From Clostridiales bacterium (GTDB lineage Bacteria > Bacillota > Clostridia > Saccharofermentanales > Saccharofermentanaceae): DNA of 6,227 nt. Made by a program: the position numbers and the translations under genes. Positions 4,795-6,227 of this stretch are shown here, in pieces (within the stretch, counting starts at the first letter, position 1; the number at the start of each line of letters is the position of its first letter). Below the pieces are notes generated by a model. That model worked only from the letters and a program-made list of their open reading frames with translations. It had not been told where the DNA came from and searched no databases. The stretch is from the NCBI GenBank assembly GCA_003543635.1, contig DNAE01000167.1, forward strand, positions 1-6,227, written 5' to 3'.

Positions 4795-6227
4795 ATGGAA
4801 AGAGGCGGCGGCGTACTGATGCACATTGCATCATTACCGGGACCCTTCGGCATCGGAGTCTTCGGAGAAGAAGCGATCAATTTCAGCAGACAGCTTAAGG
4901 AACAGGGAATGAAGTATTGGCAGGTATTGCCCTTCTCCTATCCCGGCATGGGTGATTCACCCTATCAGAGCTTTTCCGCCTTCGCGGGAAACTGGCTCTT
5001 CATCGACCCCAGACGTCTCATGAAGATGGGACTTCTTACGGCAGAGGAGGTCGTGGCCGAGGAGTATAACGTAAACAAGTGGAGGATCGACTACGATTAC
5101 CTGAGGATCAGAAGAGAGAAGATGCTGAGAAACGCCTTCACCAGGATCGACGGCGATCTTAAGGGAAAGGTGGAGGCCTTCCTCAAGGAGAATAAGTGGG
5201 CAAGGGACGTGGCCATGTATCTCACGGCCAAGGATAAGTTCTATCTCCAGGCCTGGTGGCAGTGGCCTGACGAGGCGCTCCGCAACTACGAGAAGAAGGC
5301 GACGGATGCCCTCAAGAAGGAGGAGAACTACCTTTACCACGGATTCGTCCAGTACATATTCACCACCGAGTGGCAGGACGTTAAGAAGCAGATAAACGAC
5401 AACGGAATAAAGATCATCGGAGATATGCCCATCTACGTTTCCTGTGATTCCGCCGATGTTTGGGCGGCCAGGGACATGTTCAAGATGGCGTCCCCCGATA
5501 AGAAGAGGGAGAGCGATAACGAGGATATCCCCGAGACCGCCCTCATCTTCGACAAGGTCGCAGGCGTTCCCCCGGATTATTTCAGCGAGGACGGACAGCT
5601 CTGGGGCAACCCCATCTACGACTGGGCCAAGCACAAGGCTGACGGCTATAAGTGGTGGATGGAGAGGATCGCGGAGAACTATAAGCTCTACGATATCGTA
5701 AGGATCGACCACTTCAGGGCCTTCAGCTCCTACTGGGAGGTGCCCTCCGACGCCAAGACCGCCAGAACGGGCGAGTGGGTGAAGGGTCCCGGCCTTGATT
5801 TCTTCAAGGTCCTGGATAAGACCTTCGGAGACAGGTCCCGCCTCATCGCGGAGGATCTGGGGGAGAAGACCCCGGATCTTGAGGAGTTCCTCGGCAAGTG
5901 CGGACTTCCCTGCATGAAGGTCATGCAGTTCGCCTTTAATCCCTCGGACAACAGTTCCTACCTTCCCCATAACTACGAGGATAATTGCGTAGCATATACG
6001 GGAACTCACGATAACAACACTCTCCTGGGATGGCTTTGGGAGGCTAACGACAGCGAGAGGAAGGAGTGCCTCAAGTATTGCGGATTCGAAGGCGATAACT
6101 GGGGTGACGGAGGAACGAGGAGCGGCTCCTGCCGTGCCATCATCAGGACATTGTGGATGAGCCATGCCAACTGCACCATCATCCCGATCCAGGATATGCT
6201 GGGCTACGGCGGAGACACCAGGATGAA
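4795..6227 (+). CDS. malQ: 4-alpha-glucanotransferase (amylomaltase, GH77), 3' partial
   Basis: MalQ is a cytoplasmic enzyme that transfers alpha-1,4-glucan segments between maltodextrins and releases glucose, feeding maltodextrin and glycogen metabolism. The frame stays open to the right edge: 477 complete codons are visible of about 500 expected. The last residues, IPIQDMLGYGGDTRM, match a motif near the C-terminus of the family, so perhaps 20-30 residues are missing. Motifs in order are GGGVLMHIASLP (4-15), SPYQSFSAFAGN (55-66), GDMPIYVSCDSADVW (209-223), VAGVPPDYFSEDGQLWGNP (255-273), RIDHFRAF with predicted nucleophile Asp305, IAEDLG with acid/base Glu353, and GTHDNN with stabilising Asp406. 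All three GH77 catalytic residues are present. There is no N-terminal extension, which places it with short, Thermus-like amylomaltases. Residues about 229-253, before the active-site loop, look longer and more acidic than usual. It is transcribed divergently from prfC. Confidence 0.96.
   Translation, partial: MERGGGVLMHIASLPGPFGIGVFGEEAINFSRQLKEQGMKYWQVLPFSYPGMGDSPYQSFSAFAGNWLFIDPRRLMKMGLLTAEEVVAEEYNVNKWRIDYDYLRIRREKMLRNAFTRIDGDLKGKVEAFLKENKWARDVAMYLTAKDKFYLQAWWQWPDEALRNYEKKATDALKKEENYLYHGFVQYIFTTEWQDVKKQINDNGIKIIGDMPIYVSCDSADVWAARDMFKMASPDKKRESDNEDIPETALIFDKVAGVPPDYFSEDGQLWGNPIYDWAKHKADGYKWWMERIAENYKLYDIVRIDHFRAFSSYWEVPSDAKTARTGEWVKGPGLDFFKVLDKTFGDRSRLIAEDLGEKTPDLEEFLGKCGLPCMKVMQFAFNPSDNSSYLPHNYEDNCVAYTGTHDNNTLLGWLWEANDSERKECLKYCGFEGDNWGDGGTRSGSCRAIIRTLWMSHANCTIIPIQDMLGYGGDTRM

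Noticed and set aside
4957..6165. 402-codon open frame on the minus strand opposite malQ
   Set aside because: Its codons are in exact register with malQ codons, so its stops arise only where malQ uses TTA, CTA or TCA, which this genome rarely uses. It ends exactly at the TCA codon for Ser55 of malQ. The protein is a low-complexity L/V/E/G/P-rich product, as expected of an antisense shadow.

Overview
The window carries four protein-coding genes and no RNA gene, insertion sequence, CRISPR array or phage gene that I can see. The genes look like those of a Gram-positive anaerobe of class Clostridia, probably a Lachnospiraceae relative of fairly balanced to high G+C. The evidence is strong AGGAGG-like ribosome binding sites, consensus sigma-A promoters in AT-rich gaps, heavy use of AGG for Arg and of C-ending codons, and protein wording (RF3 with DTPGHQDF, a 'MTLGFSY' membrane domain) that I associate with that class. 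This placement is inference, not a database result. TGA is used as a normal stop, so the standard bacterial code applies.

Layout. (1) Positions 1-1266, + strand: the 3' part of an AGCS-family sodium/alanine (or glycine) symporter, cut by the left edge and closed by a rho-independent terminator at about 1293-1326. (2) Positions 1327-1436: a regulatory gap with a 17-bp palindrome, a second imperfect inverted repeat and a sigma-A type promoter (TTGACA at 1375-1380). (3) Positions 1437-3029, + strand: a membrane protein joined to a proline-iminopeptidase-like alpha/beta hydrolase, apparently a fusion of two modules, with a strong hairpin over its last codons. (4) Positions 3059-4675, - strand: prfC, peptide chain release factor 3, convergent with the hydrolase across a 29-bp gap. 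(5) Positions 4676-4794: a divergent promoter region built as a near-perfect mirror, where each arm of a 14-bp inverted repeat contains the extended -10 box of one gene. (6) Positions 4795-6227, + strand: malQ, 4-alpha-glucanotransferase, cut by the right edge about 20-30 codons before its expected end.

The genes do not form one pathway. They are separate transcription units for amino-acid uptake, a membrane-anchored hydrolase of unknown substrate, translation termination and maltodextrin metabolism. The most interesting signals are the mirrored prfC/malQ promoter, the membrane-domain/hydrolase fusion with its palindromic control region, and an acidic insertion next to the active-site loop of MalQ. 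I do not see a convincing new defence, mobile or RNA-based system here.
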